Origin: JAHZKN01 sp965250205
GTDB taxonomy: Bacteria > Pseudomonadota > Alphaproteobacteria > Rhizobiales > Hyphomicrobiaceae
Reading direction: 5' to 3'
DNA: 64,000 nucleotides
Assembly (NCBI GenBank): GCA_965250205.1
Contig: CBDFNK010000008.1
Coordinates: forward strand, 1 to 64,000
Positions 53,783 to 63,746 of this stretch are shown in pieces (positions within the stretch are counted from its first letter, which is position 1; each line of letters opens with the position of its first letter). Position numbers and translations under genes: made by a program. The notes beneath the pieces are model-generated. The model made no database searches. It was not told where the DNA came from and saw only the letters and a list, made by a program, of their open reading frames with translations.

Positions 53783-56548
53783 ATGCTTGAAAAGACCTAT
53801 CAGCCGGCCGATATCGAGCCGCGCATTCGTGAGACGTGGACCCAAAATGAGGTCTTCAAAGCCTTAAGGCCAGATCGTAAGGATGCGCCACCGTTCTGCA
53901 TTGTGATCCCGCCTCCCAATGTCACTGGCTCACTGCATATGGGCCATGCGCTCAACAATACCATTCAAGATATATTGTGCCGCTTTGAACGCATGCGCGG
54001 CAAGGATGTGTTGTGGCAACCGGGTATGGATCATGCGGGCATTGCAACGCAGATGGTTGTTGAGCGACAATTAGCTGAGGCCCAGGAGCCGGATCGGCGC
54101 ACGCTTGGTCGCGAAAAATTTCTTGAAAAAGTATGGACCTGGAAAGAAGAGTCTGGCGGCGCCATTATCAATCAGTTGCATCGCCTCGGTGTGTCCTGTG
54201 ATTGGTCGCGCGAGCGCTTCACGATGGACAAAGGTCTGTCAGAGGCGGTCATCAAAGTCTTCGTTGCGCTTTATGACGAGGGCCTGATCTATAAAGACAA
54301 GCGTCTTGTCAATTGGGACCCAAAATTTCAAACAGCAATCTCTGATCTCGAAGTCGAGCAAGTTGAAACGACGGGTTCTTTCAAATGGTCTTATGGTGAT
54401 GAAGAAGAGCCGTTTGACGGTGATGCGCTGGCAAAAGTCCTAGCGAAAAACCCCAGCGGACACATGTTCCATTTCCGCTATCCGCTGAAAGACGATGCCA
54501 AGCGGTTTATTGTCGTGGCCACAACGCGTCCTGAAACGATGCTGGGTGACAGTGGTGTTGCCGTCCACCCGGACGATGACCGCTATAGAGATATCGTTGG
54601 CAAAAACGTCGTGTTGCCTCTGGTCGGGCGCGAAATTCCAATCGTTGCGGATGAACATTCTGATCCTGAAAAAGGTACCGGTGCCGTCAAGATCACACCC
54701 GCCCATGACTTCAATGATTTTGAGGTCGGCAAGCGCCACGATCTTGAGCAGATCAACATTCTGGATGCAGCTGGTAATCTCCTTGATGCGTCGAGTGACG
54801 AGAGTAACACCGTTCCCGAAGACTATCGCGGCATGGAACGGTTTGCAGCGCGCTTACAGATCGTCAAAGACATGGCGGGGCAAGGACTGCTGGCAAAAAT
54901 TGAACCGACGACCCACACTGTGCCGCATGGCGACCGGTCCAATGTTGTCGTCGAGCCGTGGCTGACCGATCAGTGGTATGTTGATGCTGAAACGTTGGCC
55001 AAGCCTGCGTTGGCGGCAATCAAAAATGGCGATGCTCGGTTTGTGCCGAAGAACTGGGAAAAGACCTATTTTGAATGGCTCAATAACATCCAACCGTGGT
55101 GCATCTCGCGCCAGCTATGGTGGGGTCATCGCATTCCGGCTTGGTATGGACCGGATGGCGAAGTATTTGTTGCCGCAAATGAAAGTGATGCGCAGGCCAA
55201 AGCCAACGCGCACTACAAGAAAGACGTTGCCCTCACACGTGATGAAGATGTCTTGGACACGTGGTTCTCATCGGCGCTGTGGCCGTTTTCAACGCTTGGC
55301 TGGCCTGACGAGACACCTGAAGTAGCCCGTTTTTATCCAACAAGCACATTGGTCACCGGCTTTGACATCATCTTCTTTTGGGTTGCCCGCATGATGATGA
55401 TGGGCCTGCACTTCATGAAGGAAGTGCCGTTCAAGGATATCTACATCCACGCTCTTGTGCGTGATGCCAAAGGGCAGAAAATGTCGAAGTCCAAAGGCAA
55501 TGTGATTGACCCTTTGGAGTTGGTTGATGAGTATGGTGCTGATGCGTTGCGCTTCACGCTTGCCGCTATGGCAGCTCAAGGCCGTGACATCAAGTTGTCG
55601 ACAGCCCGCGTAAAGGGCTATCGCAACTTTGCCACCAAGCTTTGGAATGCCGCGCGTTTGGCAGAAATGAACGAGTGTGTGCGCCAAACTGATTTTGACC
55701 CCGCATCTGTCAATGAGCCGCTGAATAAATGGATTGTTGGTCAAACCGAGCAAGCTGTTAAAGCGGTCAGCGAAGGTATTGAGGGTTATCGGTTCAACGA
55801 TGCGGCTGGTGCGGCTTATGAGTTCACCTGGGGCGTGTTCTGCGACTGGTATCTTGAGCTCATCAAAACCATCTTGGCGGATGATGATGAAGCCTCGAAG
55901 TCCGAAACCCGTGCCACCGTCGCCTGGGTGCTCGATCAGATTCTGAAAGTCCTACATCCGTTCATGCCCTACATCACGGAAGAGTTGTGGGCTCACATGG
56001 TGGAGCATGGCGAGCAGCGCGTTTCTGTATTAGCGCTCAGTGAATGGCCTCAGCTTGATGGCCTGGTCTCGGGCGATGCCGAGCGTGATATCGGCTGGGT
56101 TGTTGAGATGATTTCAGAAATCCGTTCTGTCCGATCAGAAATGAACGTGCCAGCTGGTGCCAAATTGCCTTTGGAAGTTGTGGCGCCGACAAAGACCATT
56201 AAGGAGCGCATCAAAGCCTATTCTGACACAATCAAGCGCATGGCGCGCCTTGATGACATTGCGTTTGTTGAAAGCCCATCAAAGGGTGCTGGTCTGATCG
56301 TCTTTGATGACGCCACGCTGGCGTTGCCGTTGGCGGGTGTCATCGACATGGACGTGGAACGCAAGCGGCTGACCAAAGAGATGGGCAAGATCGAAAAAGA
56401 CCTGGCCAAAGCCCAAGCTTGGCTTGCCAATGACAAGAATGTTGCCAAGTCACCTGCACACGTTGTGGCGCTCAACAAGGAACGTGTGGGTGAGCATGGC
56501 GAGCGCATCGAACGCCTCAAGGCGGCTCTCAAGCGCATCGAGGGTTAG
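53783..56548 (+). CDS. valS: valyl-tRNA synthetase
   Basis: 921 residues, class I. HIGH-type motif PPPNVTGSLHMGHALN, KMSKS motif KMSKSKGN, editing domain (TTRPETMLGDSGVAV), anticodon domain, and a C-terminal coiled-coil arm (about 850-921, Lys/Glu/Arg-rich). Charges tRNA-Val and edits threonine. Convergent with the M48 gene, whose stop overlaps by four bases. Confidence 0.96.
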   Translation: MLEKTYQPADIEPRIRETWTQNEVFKALRPDRKDAPPFCIVIPPPNVTGSLHMGHALNNTIQDILCRFERMRGKDVLWQPGMDHAGIATQMVVERQLAEAQEPDRRTLGREKFLEKVWTWKEESGGAIINQLHRLGVSCDWSRERFTMDKGLSEAVIKVFVALYDEGLIYKDKRLVNWDPKFQTAISDLEVEQVETTGSFKWSYGDEEEPFDGDALAKVLAKNPSGHMFHFRYPLKDDAKRFIVVATTRPETMLGDSGVAVHPDDDRYRDIVGKNVVLPLVGREIPIVADEHSDPEKGTGAVKITPAHDFNDFEVGKRHDLEQINILDAAGNLLDASSDESNTVPEDYRGMERFAARLQIVKDMAGQGLLAKIEPTTHTVPHGDRSNVVVEPWLTDQWYVDAETLAKPALAAIKNGDARFVPKNWEKTYFEWLNNIQPWCISRQLWWGHRIPAWYGPDGEVFVAANESDAQAKANAHYKKDVALTRDEDVLDTWFSSALWPFSTLGWPDETPEVARFYPTSTLVTGFDIIFFWVARMMMMGLHFMKEVPFKDIYIHALVRDAKGQKMSKSKGNVIDPLELVDEYGADALRFTLAAMAAQGRDIKLSTARVKGYRNFATKLWNAARLAEMNECVRQTDFDPASVNEPLNKWIVGQTEQAVKAVSEGIEGYRFNDAAGAAYEFTWGVFCDWYLELIKTILADDDEASKSETRATVAWVLDQILKVLHPFMPYITEELWAHMVEHGEQRVSVLALSEWPQLDGLVSGDAERDIGWVVEMISEIRSVRSEMNVPAGAKLPLEVVAPTKTIKERIKAYSDTIKRMARLDDIAFVESPSKGAGLIVFDDATLALPLAGVIDMDVERKRLTKEMGKIEKDLAKAQAWLANDKNVAKSPAHVVALNKERVGEHGERIERLKAALKRIEG

Positions 56549-57705
56549 ATAGCTTTGCCAGGATCAGACTTGGACTTGGGTTTGTCTTTAGGTTTCGACT
56601 TGGCTTTTGGCTTGCCGCAGATGGTTTTAAGAGCCCGCCACTCATCTGAAGTCAGAACTGGGCGAGCATCATATTTCGGTGCGGTTTCAAACCGCTTAAG
56701 ACGTTCTTCGGTGACGGGGTGAGAACGAAGAAAGCTGGTCGTGCGTTCAAATGTGTTCGACTTCGCTTTGTCTTTTTCATTCATGCGTTCAAAAAAATCT
56801 TTGACCCCTTTCAGCGATATATTTGCTTCTCGCATCAGTTTAACTGCGTGAGCATCCGCCTCACGTTCAGCATTGCGCGAATAACTGAGTTGCGCGAGTA
56901 GTACGCCAACATTCGCAATGTTTGAATTGCCTCCTCCGAGCAAGAATTGCACAGCTGCTGACATGCCCATGGCGCGAACAACGCCCGTCTCAGGATGGAG
57001 TTCAAGCCCATGACCTATTTCGTGGGCGAGGATGCCAGAAATTTCATCGCTACCGCTAGCCTTTTCAAGAATTTTTCTTGTCAGAATGATCTGTTCACCA
57101 GGTACCGCAAATGCGTTCACGATATTCCAATCGAGAACGACAATGGAAAAGTTCTGCGCCGCACCCGTTCGGTCGAGCAGCCGGTGTTTGATTTTTTCGA
57201 GCGCGCGGTTACCATCTGGGGTGGAGCAGGTTTTAGCGCTGCGACTGAGGCCTGAGATGATGTTCTGGCCGAGTTTTTGTCTCGCCGTATCCGGGAGCAA
57301 GCTCGCAAGAGCGCGCGATGGTGATAAATCCGCTGCCCAGACAATAGCGCAAATGGCAAGGATCGCAAGCGACACCCATAGCCAGGGCGTGGCCTCTCGC
57401 TTGCGTGTCGCGTAGGTGGTAAGAGCCGGCACGCGCTCAGCCAATCGTTGGACAAACCCAGCATTTGAAATGAACAGCGTTGCGTCAGGGTGTTGTGCTG
57501 AGTTCAGCAGAATGTCGTCGGAATGGCGTGAAATTGGTTCGGCAGATTGCAGGGCGCTGTATGGCCAAATAGTGAGCGCCACTCCGCTCGCGTTAAAAGC
57601 AATGCCTTCATGCACCAGCTGCACTTGGACATCGGTCGTTGCAGCCGACATCCCATCGCTGAACGCGGCCGCTATAACGTGCCCTTGGCGTGCATCAGAA
57701 GCCAT
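56545..57705 (-). CDS. M48-family zinc metallopeptidase, membrane-anchored
   Basis: 386 residues. An N-terminal beta-rich domain (about 1-95) precedes a membrane segment at about 106-124 (PWLWVSLAILAICAIVW), then the peptidase domain with HEIGH at 228-232 and the third ligand in READAHA (Glu282). The C-terminus is Lys-rich. M48 enzymes are proteases of membrane and envelope protein quality control; this substrate is unknown. Its start overlaps the end of the YjgN gene by 11 bases, so they are coupled. Confidence 0.88.
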   Translation of the reverse strand: MASDARQGHVIAAAFSDGMSAATTDVQVQLVHEGIAFNASGVALTIWPYSALQSAEPISRHSDDILLNSAQHPDATLFISNAGFVQRLAERVPALTTYATRKREATPWLWVSLAILAICAIVWAADLSPSRALASLLPDTARQKLGQNIISGLSRSAKTCSTPDGNRALEKIKHRLLDRTGAAQNFSIVVLDWNIVNAFAVPGEQIILTRKILEKASGSDEISGILAHEIGHGLELHPETGVVRAMGMSAAVQFLLGGGNSNIANVGVLLAQLSYSRNAEREADAHAVKLMREANISLKGVKDFFERMNEKDKAKSNTFERTTSFLRSHPVTEERLKRFETAPKYDARPVLTSDEWRALKTICGKPKAKSKPKDKPKSKSDPGKAI

Positions 57706-58852
57706 CTATGTCGAACGCTTGGGCGAGCCCTTCTCCAAGATTTGGTCCAGCCGCCGCATTTTGCGCAATGTCTTGCAGGGGTGCAGTGCCGACAAATTCA
57801 AGATGCTCAATCGTATAGCGCATCATCCGGGCCTGTGCGATGGGTGTGAGAATGCCTAATGTAAAAAGTACAATCAGGAAATTTGAGACGATAATCCACA
57901 GCAGGCCAAGACCGGTCATTGAGCCCTGAAACCGTCCAGCTTCAAATATGGTATTATTGGCAAAGTGATTAAACTGTCGGGCGCGATACCAAGAACTAAC
58001 CATGCCGAATAGCAGATAACTCAAGGCGAGGAAGCCAAATATTGCTGCGATTTGTTGTCGGGTTAACTTGTAGTCCAAAGTAGGGTCGAGCTGTTTTTGG
58101 GCGATCTGGTCTGCGCCAATTAGTGCTATTCCTGAAAAAAAACAAAAAATAATAACAGCGGTGCCAAACCATAAAACGGTATAGGGCACGTACAGTGATC
58201 TTGCCATTGCGGTAAACTCAAACGGTCGATTTCCAAACTGCGTATCGTCTGTGATGAGTTCTTGAAGACGTGTGGTGCGCCACGGAACGACCCAACCAAG
58301 CGTCAACGGGATTAACAGTCCGGTCCAGAAATAACGTCCCGCATAGCGGGTATCGCTCCCAACTAGACCGGCTCGTATCCCGCGCCAACGTGTTCGCGAA
58401 AAGCGATACCGCCAGGCGCGATAGGTTCCCATGCCAAATAAAAAGAATATGGCAGCGTACATCGCAATGGAGACCATTTTTTGTCCTGGTGTATTGGGTC
58501 CAAAAATCAAGACGCCTGCGACCGAGACCAACAGCAGCGGCACGATCACCAAGAAGAAGATGATGACAAAGCCTTTGAACAGCTCACCGCCTGTGCCGGT
58601 ATATTGCAAGGGTTGTCCATTCAGGCGAATGCCGGACCAAATTCGTTTGCGCACTTCAGTGCGGGCCCAAAATGTGTAGATGCCGAGGGTGATGATCCGC
58701 AGCACAAAATTGATGAACGAGAGGCTGACAAGGTCTTTAGGCTGGCGCCATGACAACGCGATAGGGTCGTCTTGGCTGGGCGAAGGAGGTTGTTGTGCCT
58801 GGAGTGTGGTTGGCGGGGAGGTTAGGGTCCCATCGGGTGGCAACATCGGCAT
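57695..58852 (-). CDS. YjgN/DUF898 multi-pass membrane protein
   Basis: 385 residues. Several hydrophobic helices; DUF898 features include NFVLRIITLGIYTFWARTEVRK, YRFSRTRWRGIR and ITDDTQFGNRPFEF. Function of the family unknown. Upstream of and overlapping the M48 gene on the same strand; DUF898 and M48 genes are often neighbours, which suggests a joint role in membrane maintenance. Confidence 0.9.
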   Translation of the reverse strand: MPMLPPDGTLTSPPTTLQAQQPPSPSQDDPIALSWRQPKDLVSLSFINFVLRIITLGIYTFWARTEVRKRIWSGIRLNGQPLQYTGTGGELFKGFVIIFFLVIVPLLLVSVAGVLIFGPNTPGQKMVSIAMYAAIFFLFGMGTYRAWRYRFSRTRWRGIRAGLVGSDTRYAGRYFWTGLLIPLTLGWVVPWRTTRLQELITDDTQFGNRPFEFTAMARSLYVPYTVLWFGTAVIIFCFFSGIALIGADQIAQKQLDPTLDYKLTRQQIAAIFGFLALSYLLFGMVSSWYRARQFNHFANNTIFEAGRFQGSMTGLGLLWIIVSNFLIVLFTLGILTPIAQARMMRYTIEHLEFVGTAPLQDIAQNAAAGPNLGEGLAQAFDIDGF

Positions 58853-59243
58853 TTAAAAAATTTTCCTGTGCTTTTTTATGGCGTCCTATCCCAGTCTCAT
58901 TTGGCGTTTGGGAAGCCAATGCACCAAGAATTAGCCAAATGATCCGCATAAGTCCTGTACGGTTGCGTGCAGCCCTGAAACGCGCGACCAAAAGTGGCCC
59001 ATTTACCACAATTTGGAGCCAAGGTGCCTCTATTGGGCCACAAACCCAGCAGAGACTCTAAAATGCTAAAATGGATCCAAGACCACGCGCGGGCGGCACT
59101 GTTGTCTTCTGTTATCTAGTGTCAGATTTCAGTTTCGTTTCTGAGACGGGTCTGGTGTGACCATCATCTTGAGGGTGTTGTGACTTTGGTTGCAGGCATG
59201 CTCGAGAGTTGTGGTGTTTTTCAAGCGGGGACAGAGCCAAACA
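58853..59243. other. intergenic region upstream of ilvD
   Basis: 391 bp between the divergent YjgN and ilvD genes. A branched-chain amino-acid attenuator was looked for; no leader peptide rich in Val, Leu or Ile codons was seen. No gene supported. Confidence 0.5.
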
Positions 59244-60968
59244 ATGGACGCAAAACTATTCGATAAAAAGAAACTACCAAGTCGTCATGTAACTGAGGGG
59301 CCAACGCGAGCTCCGCATCGGTCATACTACTACGCCATGGGTTTGACGGAAGAACAAATCCATCGCCCTTTCGTTGGTGTGGCCTCGTGCTGGAATGAAG
59401 CGGCGCCGTGCAACATCTCACTGATGCGCCAAGCGCAGTCCGCCAAAAAGGGCGTTGATGAAGCGGGCGGCACACCCCGCGAATTTTGTACCATTACAGT
59501 GACAGACGGCATCGCCATGGGCCACCAGGGCATGAAGTCGTCGTTGGTATCGCGCGAAGTGATTGCCGATTCTATCGAACTCACTATGCGCGGTCATTGC
59601 TACGACGCGCTGATTGGTATTGCTGGCTGCGATAAAAGCCTGCCTGGCATCATGATGTCGATGCTGCGCCTCAACGTGCCGTCGGTGTTCATGTATGGCG
59701 GTTCCATTCTGCCTGGTAAATTCCATGGCAGAGACGTCACCGTCGTTGACGTGTTTGAAGGCGTTGGCATGCATTCGGCAGGCCGCATGTCGGATGATGA
59801 TTTACACGAATTAGAGTGCGTGGCGTGCCCTTCTGCAGGCTCGTGCGGTGGTCAGTTTACAGCCAACACCATGGCTTGTGTTTCAGAAGCGATTGGTTTG
59901 GCATTGCCTGGATCTGCTGGTGCTCCTGCGCCCATGGAAAGCCGTGATGCATTTGCGACTGAAAGTGGTCGCGCCGTCATGCGCCTTTTGGCTGAGAATA
60001 TTCGCCCGCGTGATATCGTAACGTTAAAGTCATTTGAGAATGCCGCGACGATCGTTGCAGCAACGGGTGGCTCGACCAATGCAGCGTTGCACTTGCCTGC
60101 AATGGCCAATGAGATTGGTCTGAAGTTCGATCTATTTGATGTCGCAGAGATCTTCAAGAAGACGCCGTACATCGCAGACCTCAAACCAGGTGGTAAATAC
60201 GTCGCCAAGGATGTCTACGACATCGGTGGTGTGCCACAGATTTTGAAAACGCTGCTGGACGGCGGTTATCTGCATGGTGATTGTTTGACAGTGACAGGGC
60301 GGACGCTCGCAGAAAACCTCGAAGATGTCACATTTAACACCAATCAAAAGGTCATTTATCCGGTATCCAATCCGATAACGCCGACCGGTGGTGTCGTCGG
60401 TCTCACAGGCTCGCTTGCCCCGGAAGGTGCGATAGTCAAAGTCGCAGGTATGACCAACTTGAAATTTCGCGGCCCCGCTCGTTGTTTTGAATGCGAAGAA
60501 GATGCCTTCGAAGCAGTCTCGAAGCGTGATTACAAAGACGGCGAGGTTATCGTTATTCGTTACGAGGGTCCTAAAGGCGGCCCCGGCATGCGCGAAATGT
60601 TGTCAACTACGGCGGCCCTATACGGACAAGGTGCTGGTGACAATGTCGCATTAATCACTGACGGTCGATTTTCAGGGGCGACGCGCGGTTTTTGCATTGG
60701 CCATGTTGGACCTGAAGCCGCGGTCGGTGGTGCAATTGGTCTCATCAAAGATGGTGACATCATCGCCATTGATGCAGACAACGGCACGTTAGACTTGGAA
60801 GTTGATGAGGCGGAACTTGAGCGCCGCCGGGCTAGTTGGAAAGCGCCGGACAACCCATACAAAAGCGGCGCATTGCGAAAATTTGCCAACCAAGTTGGTC
60901 CCGCCCGTGATGGTGCGGTTACCCATGAAGGAGGTCACGCAGAAGTTTACTGTTATGCAGATATCTAA
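59244..60968 (+). CDS. ilvD: dihydroxy-acid dehydratase
   Basis: 574 residues. IlvD/Edd family: MDAKLFDKKKLPSRHVTEGP start, GVASCWNEAAPCN, IAGCDKSLPGI, and VACPSAGSCGGQFTANTM with the cluster cysteines. Fe-S enzyme of valine, leucine and isoleucine synthesis; the three cysteines suit a [2Fe-2S] or [4Fe-4S] cluster, not decided here. An upstream start at 59190 is possible but lacks similarity. The 3' end overlaps the next gene by 14 bases. Confidence 0.95.
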   Translation: MDAKLFDKKKLPSRHVTEGPTRAPHRSYYYAMGLTEEQIHRPFVGVASCWNEAAPCNISLMRQAQSAKKGVDEAGGTPREFCTITVTDGIAMGHQGMKSSLVSREVIADSIELTMRGHCYDALIGIAGCDKSLPGIMMSMLRLNVPSVFMYGGSILPGKFHGRDVTVVDVFEGVGMHSAGRMSDDDLHELECVACPSAGSCGGQFTANTMACVSEAIGLALPGSAGAPAPMESRDAFATESGRAVMRLLAENIRPRDIVTLKSFENAATIVAATGGSTNAALHLPAMANEIGLKFDLFDVAEIFKKTPYIADLKPGGKYVAKDVYDIGGVPQILKTLLDGGYLHGDCLTVTGRTLAENLEDVTFNTNQKVIYPVSNPITPTGGVVGLTGSLAPEGAIVKVAGMTNLKFRGPARCFECEEDAFEAVSKRDYKDGEVIVIRYEGPKGGPGMREMLSTTAALYGQGAGDNVALITDGRFSGATRGFCIGHVGPEAAVGGAIGLIKDGDIIAIDADNGTLDLEVDEAELERRRASWKAPDNPYKSGALRKFANQVGPARDGAVTHEGGHAEVYCYADI

Positions 60969-62073
60969 AGCGAAACAGATAGTGGTTTGGACGCGGTATG
61001 TGCTCGCGGGATTGTTGGTTCTTTTAAGCACCGGCATCTCGATCGTGAGCGCGGCTGAGCCGGTATTTCGCTCACCTCAAGCCGCGCTTAAGCAGGGCCT
61101 TGGGGCCTATCGCGGTGGCTATTATGAAATCGCCGTTCCAGCGCTGCAGTTTGCTGCTGATGAAGATAGCCTGCTCGCCAAATACTATTTGGCGAAAATC
61201 TACTCTGATAATCTCGGTTCTCAGACAGATCACGTGCGTGCGTTTCGCATTTACCGTTCGATTGTCGACGACTATTCCGGAATTGACCCAGGCGTGGATC
61301 CACGAGGGCTAATTGTCGGTCAGTCCATCACTGCATACGCCAAGTACGTTTTAAGAGGACTTTCCTCGCTCAATCTGAAAGCTAATCCTGAGCGGGCCCG
61401 CTACTACTTTGACAATGCCTCAACGACATTTAACAACGAGGATGCGCAATTTGAGTTGGCCAAAATGGATTTGCTTGGCGATGGCGCACCGCGCAACAGA
61501 CGTATGGCACGCCACTGGCTGAGTGGGTTGAGCCAAAAAGGCCATCCAGGCGCGCAAGCGTTTCTGGCCGACCTTCTGTGGCGTGGCAAGCACATGAAAG
61601 CCGATCCTGTGAAGGCTCTGGCGCTGATCGTAGTCGCGGTCAAAAACGCTTCGCCTCAGGAACGGCTGTGGATCGAAGATATTTATCAGACCATTTACTG
61701 TGGTGCGCCCAATGGTGTTCGCAAGCAGGTCACCGGCATCGTGGCCGATTGGGGTAAGCGCTACAGTCGTAAGGTGCGCGCCCGCCCACGCCATGCCATG
61801 GGAGGTGATACCGGTCCGGTCCGCACCTGCCAGGACGGTGAATACGTTGGCAGCATTTGGGAGCCTCGTGTCATTGCACCAAGCGATGATGACTCGCGTG
61901 ACTTGCACGCTCCGCGCCAACCAATGGCCGCCAAGCCGCAACGTAATGATGGTTTTTCAGTCGGTGGGGCAGCGGGTGGGCCAACCAGGGGTGGGTCAGC
62001 CAACAGGAGCGGGACAGCCAATTCAGCGCTCGACCTTAGAGATATCAGCACGCCTCAGCCACATATTCGTTAA
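60955..62073 (+). CDS. Sel1/TPR-type repeat secreted protein
   Basis: 372 residues from this start. Signal-like segment at about 8-32 (IVVWTRYVLAGLLVLLSTGI...VSAAEP), then helical Sel1-type repeats at about 40-230 (AKYYLAKIYSDNLG, AQFELAKMDLLGDGAPRNR, AQAFLADLLWRGKH). The C-terminal ~90 residues are Gly/Pro/Arg-rich and low-complexity. Probably an exported protein-interaction scaffold; partner unknown. Start overlaps ilvD by 14 bases; longer in-frame starts exist inside ilvD but would not begin with the signal. Confidence 0.72.
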   Translation: MQISKAKQIVVWTRYVLAGLLVLLSTGISIVSAAEPVFRSPQAALKQGLGAYRGGYYEIAVPALQFAADEDSLLAKYYLAKIYSDNLGSQTDHVRAFRIYRSIVDDYSGIDPGVDPRGLIVGQSITAYAKYVLRGLSSLNLKANPERARYYFDNASTTFNNEDAQFELAKMDLLGDGAPRNRRMARHWLSGLSQKGHPGAQAFLADLLWRGKHMKADPVKALALIVVAVKNASPQERLWIEDIYQTIYCGAPNGVRKQVTGIVADWGKRYSRKVRARPRHAMGGDTGPVRTCQDGEYVGSIWEPRVIAPSDDDSRDLHAPRQPMAAKPQRNDGFSVGGAAGGPTRGGSANRSGTANSALDLRDISTPQPHIR

Positions 62074-62119
62074 ACTGCGTCTGGGGACAAATGGCCTTGC
62101 CGTGGCCAAGATCACGTCT

Positions 62120-62905
62120 TCATTCAAAGTTTAGTTCTAGCCATAGCGGGACGTGGTCCGATGGCTTTTCCCAGCCCCGGGTAAAGCGATCCACGCCGCA
62201 TCCTTGCGCCACATCAACGGCTTGCGGTGACAGCAGTAGGTGATCAATGCGAATGCCGTTGTCCTTTTGCCAGGCCCCGGCTTGGTAGTCCCAGAAGGTA
62301 TACTCCGGCGTGTCGGGTTGACAGGTGCGCAAATAATCGGTCCAGCCTGCATTGGTCAGTTGTCGAAATGCTGATCGGCTCTCGGGTTGAAAGAGTGCAT
62401 CGCTTGACCAGGCGTCAGGGCGTTTTGCATCGAGTGCTTGCGGGATGACGTTATAATCACCAGCAAGTATGGTTGGCATTTCACCATTTAAAAGCGTTTC
62501 AGCATGGGCATTAAGGCGGGCCATCCAGCCGAGCTTATAAGGGAACTTTTCTGTATCGAGGGGATTGCCATTGGGCAGGTAGAGTGAAGCTAAGCGAATA
62601 GCGTTGTCGCCCTCCAACAGCGTGGCCTCAAGATAACGGGCTTGGACATCGCTGTCGTCACCAGGAAGCCCGATTTGAATATCTTCAGGCTGGGTCTTGG
62701 CCAGAATTGCAACGCCGTTGAAACCCTTTTGACCATGTGTTGTGACCGTGTAGCCCAAATCTTCAAAGGCTTGGCGCGGGAAACCTTCATCCACGCTCTT
62801 GATTTCCTGCAGGCAAATAACGTCGGGAGACGTTTCTTTCAGGTATGTGGAAAGACCGTTGAGCCGGGCTTTAATGCCGTTGATGTTCCAGGTGACAATT
62901 TTCAT
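62120..62905 (-). CDS. xth: exodeoxyribonuclease III
   Basis: 261 residues of the AP-endonuclease family: MKIVTWNINGIKARL, ICLQEIKSVDEGFP (metal Glu), LAGDYNVIP, and SDHVPLWLEL with the catalytic His. Repairs abasic sites and removes 3' blocking groups. The start at MKIVTW (62905) was chosen over an in-frame start 24 residues earlier because the family begins there; GAGAG lies upstream. 41 bp beyond it lies the stop of erpA on the same strand. Confidence 0.95.
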   Translation of the reverse strand: MKIVTWNINGIKARLNGLSTYLKETSPDVICLQEIKSVDEGFPRQAFEDLGYTVTTHGQKGFNGVAILAKTQPEDIQIGLPGDDSDVQARYLEATLLEGDNAIRLASLYLPNGNPLDTEKFPYKLGWMARLNAHAETLLNGEMPTILAGDYNVIPQALDAKRPDAWSSDALFQPESRSAFRQLTNAGWTDYLRTCQPDTPEYTFWDYQAGAWQKDNGIRIDHLLLSPQAVDVAQGCGVDRFTRGWEKPSDHVPLWLELNFE

Positions 62906-62946
62906 GAGTGGGCTCTCAGCCGTTAAGTCGCAGATGTCACGCGATC

Positions 62947-63303
62947 TTAAAGGGTGAAGCTGGCGCCGCAACCACATGACGCGGTGGCATTGGGGTTTTG
63001 CACCTTAAATGACGCGCCGACGAGGTCATCGACGAAGTCAATTTCAGAGCCAGACATATAATCAAGTGACATCGGATCAATCAAAACCTTGATGCCCGCT
63101 TTTTCGATCACTAGATCGTCTGCGCTTTGATCCGTGACAAGGTCAAACTTGTATTGAAAGCCTGAGCAGCCGCCGCCTTCAACCGAGACCCGGAGGATAG
63201 TGCCTTTGGGTTCGCCTGCTACAATTTCAGCAATGCGCTTGGCGGCTCGTTCTGTGATGGCCACGGGGCGCGCTGCAGTTGCCGGTGTTGTTTGGGTTGT
63301 CAT
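62947..63303 (-). CDS. erpA: iron-sulfur cluster insertion protein ErpA
   Basis: 118 residues, A-type carrier. Conserved cysteines C46 (GGGCSGF), C110 and C112 (SCGCGASF). Hands Fe-S clusters to apoproteins; ilvD nearby is a plausible client. xth follows on the same strand and dgt diverges, a common Hyphomicrobiales arrangement. Confidence 0.93.
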   Translation of the reverse strand: MTTQTTPATAARPVAITERAAKRIAEIVAGEPKGTILRVSVEGGGCSGFQYKFDLVTDQSADDLVIEKAGIKVLIDPMSLDYMSGSEIDFVDDLVGASFKVQNPNATASCGCGASFTL

Positions 63304-63746
63304 AGTCCCGTCCTGTACCTCGGTTCACCAACAAGGGGAAGAGGCTCTATGCCCCTGAGCGCGCGTGATGGCCCTCCATAAGGGTAAAGTGTTGCTTTAT
63401 ACTAGATAGGAAGGGTTTGCCCAAAGTCAAACTCAGGCACCTCTTGCTAGAATTGGCATTGAGACCTTGCAAATCATGCTAGATCAACTTGCGAAAAGTT
63501 AGAATCAACTTTGAGCAGATAAGTTGATCGCCAGTCATGGGATAGAGTCATGAGATAGAGCGTTGCGCAAACAGCCCCGCTGGTACGAGAAAAGGCTCGA
63601 GGCTGTAGAGCACGCCTCGCGTTTCGTTAAACGCAGATTGGTTGCTCTAACTCAATCTAACTCGGGGCTTGTCCAGTCTCAGCTAATTTAAGGCGGTTTG
63701 ATCCAGTCGTTGGCGCAACCAAGTGTGAAAAGGACAAAGAAACGGC
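63304..63746. other. intergenic region between erpA and dgt
   Basis: 443 bp holding repeat copy 4. The minus-strand ORFs over 63657-63936 overlap dgt and show no family. Confidence 0.6.
63479..63608 (+). repeat. dispersed palindromic repeat (MITE-like), copy 4
   Basis: Begins CTAGATCAACTTGCGAAAAG and runs through TTGAGCAGATAAGTTGATCG and GATAGAGCGTTGCGCAAACA to AGAAAAGGCTCGAGGCTGTAG. The same parts as copy 3 in reverse orientation. The right end is slightly degenerate. Confidence 0.8.

Noticed and set aside
58853..59243. Leader peptide attenuator for ilvD
   Set aside because: No short ORF rich in branched-chain codons followed by alternative hairpins.
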